Below, one piece after another: positions 14,535-14,966 of a stretch of DNA of 14,966 nt. This DNA comes from an uncultured Rikenellaceae bacterium (lineage in GTDB: Bacteria; Bacteroidota; Bacteroidia; Bacteroidales; Rikenellaceae). Numbering within the stretch: position 1 is the first letter of the stretch; each line of letters starts with the position of its first letter. The notes under the pieces are model-generated. The model searched no databases. It was not told where the DNA came from and saw nothing but the letters and a program-made list of their open reading frames with translations. A program made the translations under genes and the position numbers. The stretch is from NCBI GenBank assembly GCA_947054185.1, contig CAMRVW010000037.1:1-14966 (forward strand), in the 5' to 3' direction.

Positions 14535-14542
14535 TATATTTG
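14535..14542 (+). promoter_or_regulatory. -7 box for the integrase gene
   Basis: TATATTTG is an exact TAnnTTTG match 26 bases before the integrase ATG at 14569. No TTG lies at the usual -33 spacing. The upstream side overlaps the inverted TTTTGTTAC repeat, so a protein bound there could block the promoter. Confidence 0.45.
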
Positions 14543-14568
14543 CCGTTGAAGCAATAAATGGGAAGGGT

Positions 14569-14966
14569 ATGGCGAAGCAGAAACAGACGGTCAAATTGAA
14601 GGAGCCGGTGCGAATCCGGTTCAAGCAACTCTCCAACGGGAATCAATCCATCTATTTGGAATACTATACGGGCGACGTGATCCGTAAGGAGAACTATGTC
14701 GGTGGCAAACGGAAATACGAGTTTCTGAAGCTATACCTTATTCCCGAGCGGACGCGGGAGGACAAGGCGAAAAACGAAGCGACATTGGCCCTTGCCAAAG
14801 CGATTCAGAGCAAACGGATCGTCGAGGTGCAGAACGATGCGCACGGATTCCAGAATACGAACAAGTCCCGAGTGAACCTGCTCGACTATTTGGAAAATAT
14901 CGGAAAGCAGTCCGCCGAGCAGGGAAGCCGGAACTATGCCCGAACGGTGCTCAATACCGTCCGGGC
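14569..14966 (+). CDS. Tyrosine recombinase/integrase, N-terminal part (runs off window)
   Basis: The first 132 or so residues of a site-specific tyrosine recombinase, open to the right edge. The start is the ATG at 14569; the nearby ATG at 14558 is in a frame that soon stops. Residues 1-85 look like the arm-type DNA-binding domain of Bacteroidales integrases, with a beta-strand region including SIYLEYYTGD, then the segment EFLKLYLIPERTRED and a helix ending in AKAIQSKRIVEVQN. From about residue 100, NLLDYLENIG begins the SAM-like core-binding domain. The catalytic domain lies outside the window. All seven Ile codons are ATC or ATT, and ten of eleven Arg codons are CGG or CGA, unlike the neighbouring genes, which use ATA and AGA/AGG freely. 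This supports recent acquisition. It reads rightward, into the element. Confidence 0.85.
   Translation, partial: MAKQKQTVKLKEPVRIRFKQLSNGNQSIYLEYYTGDVIRKENYVGGKRKYEFLKLYLIPERTREDKAKNEATLALAKAIQSKRIVEVQNDAHGFQNTNKSRVNLLDYLENIGKQSAEQGSRNYARTVLNTVR

Larger units (their letters stand above)
14391..14568. other. Gap between the BASS gene and the integrase; probable element boundary
   Basis: These 178 bases hold no gene. They contain the hairpin at the BASS stop, the repeated TTTGTTACT motifs and a -7 box. The left end of the integrated element, and so an attachment site, should lie here. Its exact position cannot be read from one end alone. No tRNA gene is present. Confidence 0.5.

Noticed and set aside
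14391..14568. tRNA gene or CRISPR array at the element boundary
   Set aside because: No cloverleaf, CCA end or regular repeat-spacer pattern is present. Only two direct copies and one inverted copy of a 9-base motif are seen.

Overview
The window looks like chromosomal DNA of a Bacteroidales bacterium. This rests on Bacteroidetes-type -7 promoter boxes (TAnnTTTG), mostly absent Shine-Dalgarno sequences, a FucP/GluP-type sugar porter beside galM and galK, DUF3109 and C_GCAxxG_C_C proteins, and a Bacteroidales-style tyrosine recombinase at the right edge. GC content is moderate, near 50 percent by eye, and the resident genes use the Ile codon ATA heavily. Barnesiellaceae or Muribaculaceae would fit, but the family cannot be fixed from the sequence alone.

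Layout. Bases 1-246 have no assignable gene but are rich in hairpins. From 247 to 4203 six genes run leftward in a compact, operon-like series. In transcription order they are a DUF3109 cysteine-rich protein, a transaldolase-type TalC/FSA enzyme, the GTPase Era, a C_GCAxxG_C_C redox protein, an MgtC/SapB membrane protein and a uracil-DNA-glycosylase-superfamily protein. Bases 4204-4490 are non-coding and hold a 111-bp imperfect palindrome with perfect 14-bp arms. From 4491 to 9123 a second leftward cluster handles galactose: an NDP-sugar nucleotidyltransferase, GalM, a GluP/FucP-family transporter and GalK. Bases 9124-9292 are an AT-rich divergent promoter region. From 9293 rightward come a LytM/M23-fold membrane protein whose zinc ligands appear to be lost, Dxr (MEP isoprenoid pathway), RseP (site-2 protease), an Ogt-type DNA alkyl-cysteine methyltransferase and a BASS-family transporter. 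After a hairpin and a set of short repeats, the 5' part of a tyrosine integrase begins at 14569 and runs off the right edge.

How the genes work together. The galactose cluster imports hexose, mutarotates it and phosphorylates galactose to galactose-1-phosphate. No galT or galE lies in the window, so the nucleotidyltransferase at the head of the cluster may feed a UDP-sugar step, which is an inference. M23-like, dxr and rseP form an envelope/isoprenoid group with a 2-nt M23-dxr gap. The window carries two separate DNA-repair genes, the UDG-family gene and ogt.

The window is mostly ordinary core chromosome. No clear new defence or other multi-gene system is visible. The points most worth a second look are the 111-bp palindrome, the catalytically degenerate LytM protein, the GalT-less galactose cluster, and the start of an integrated element at the right edge with phased short repeats in front of its integrase.
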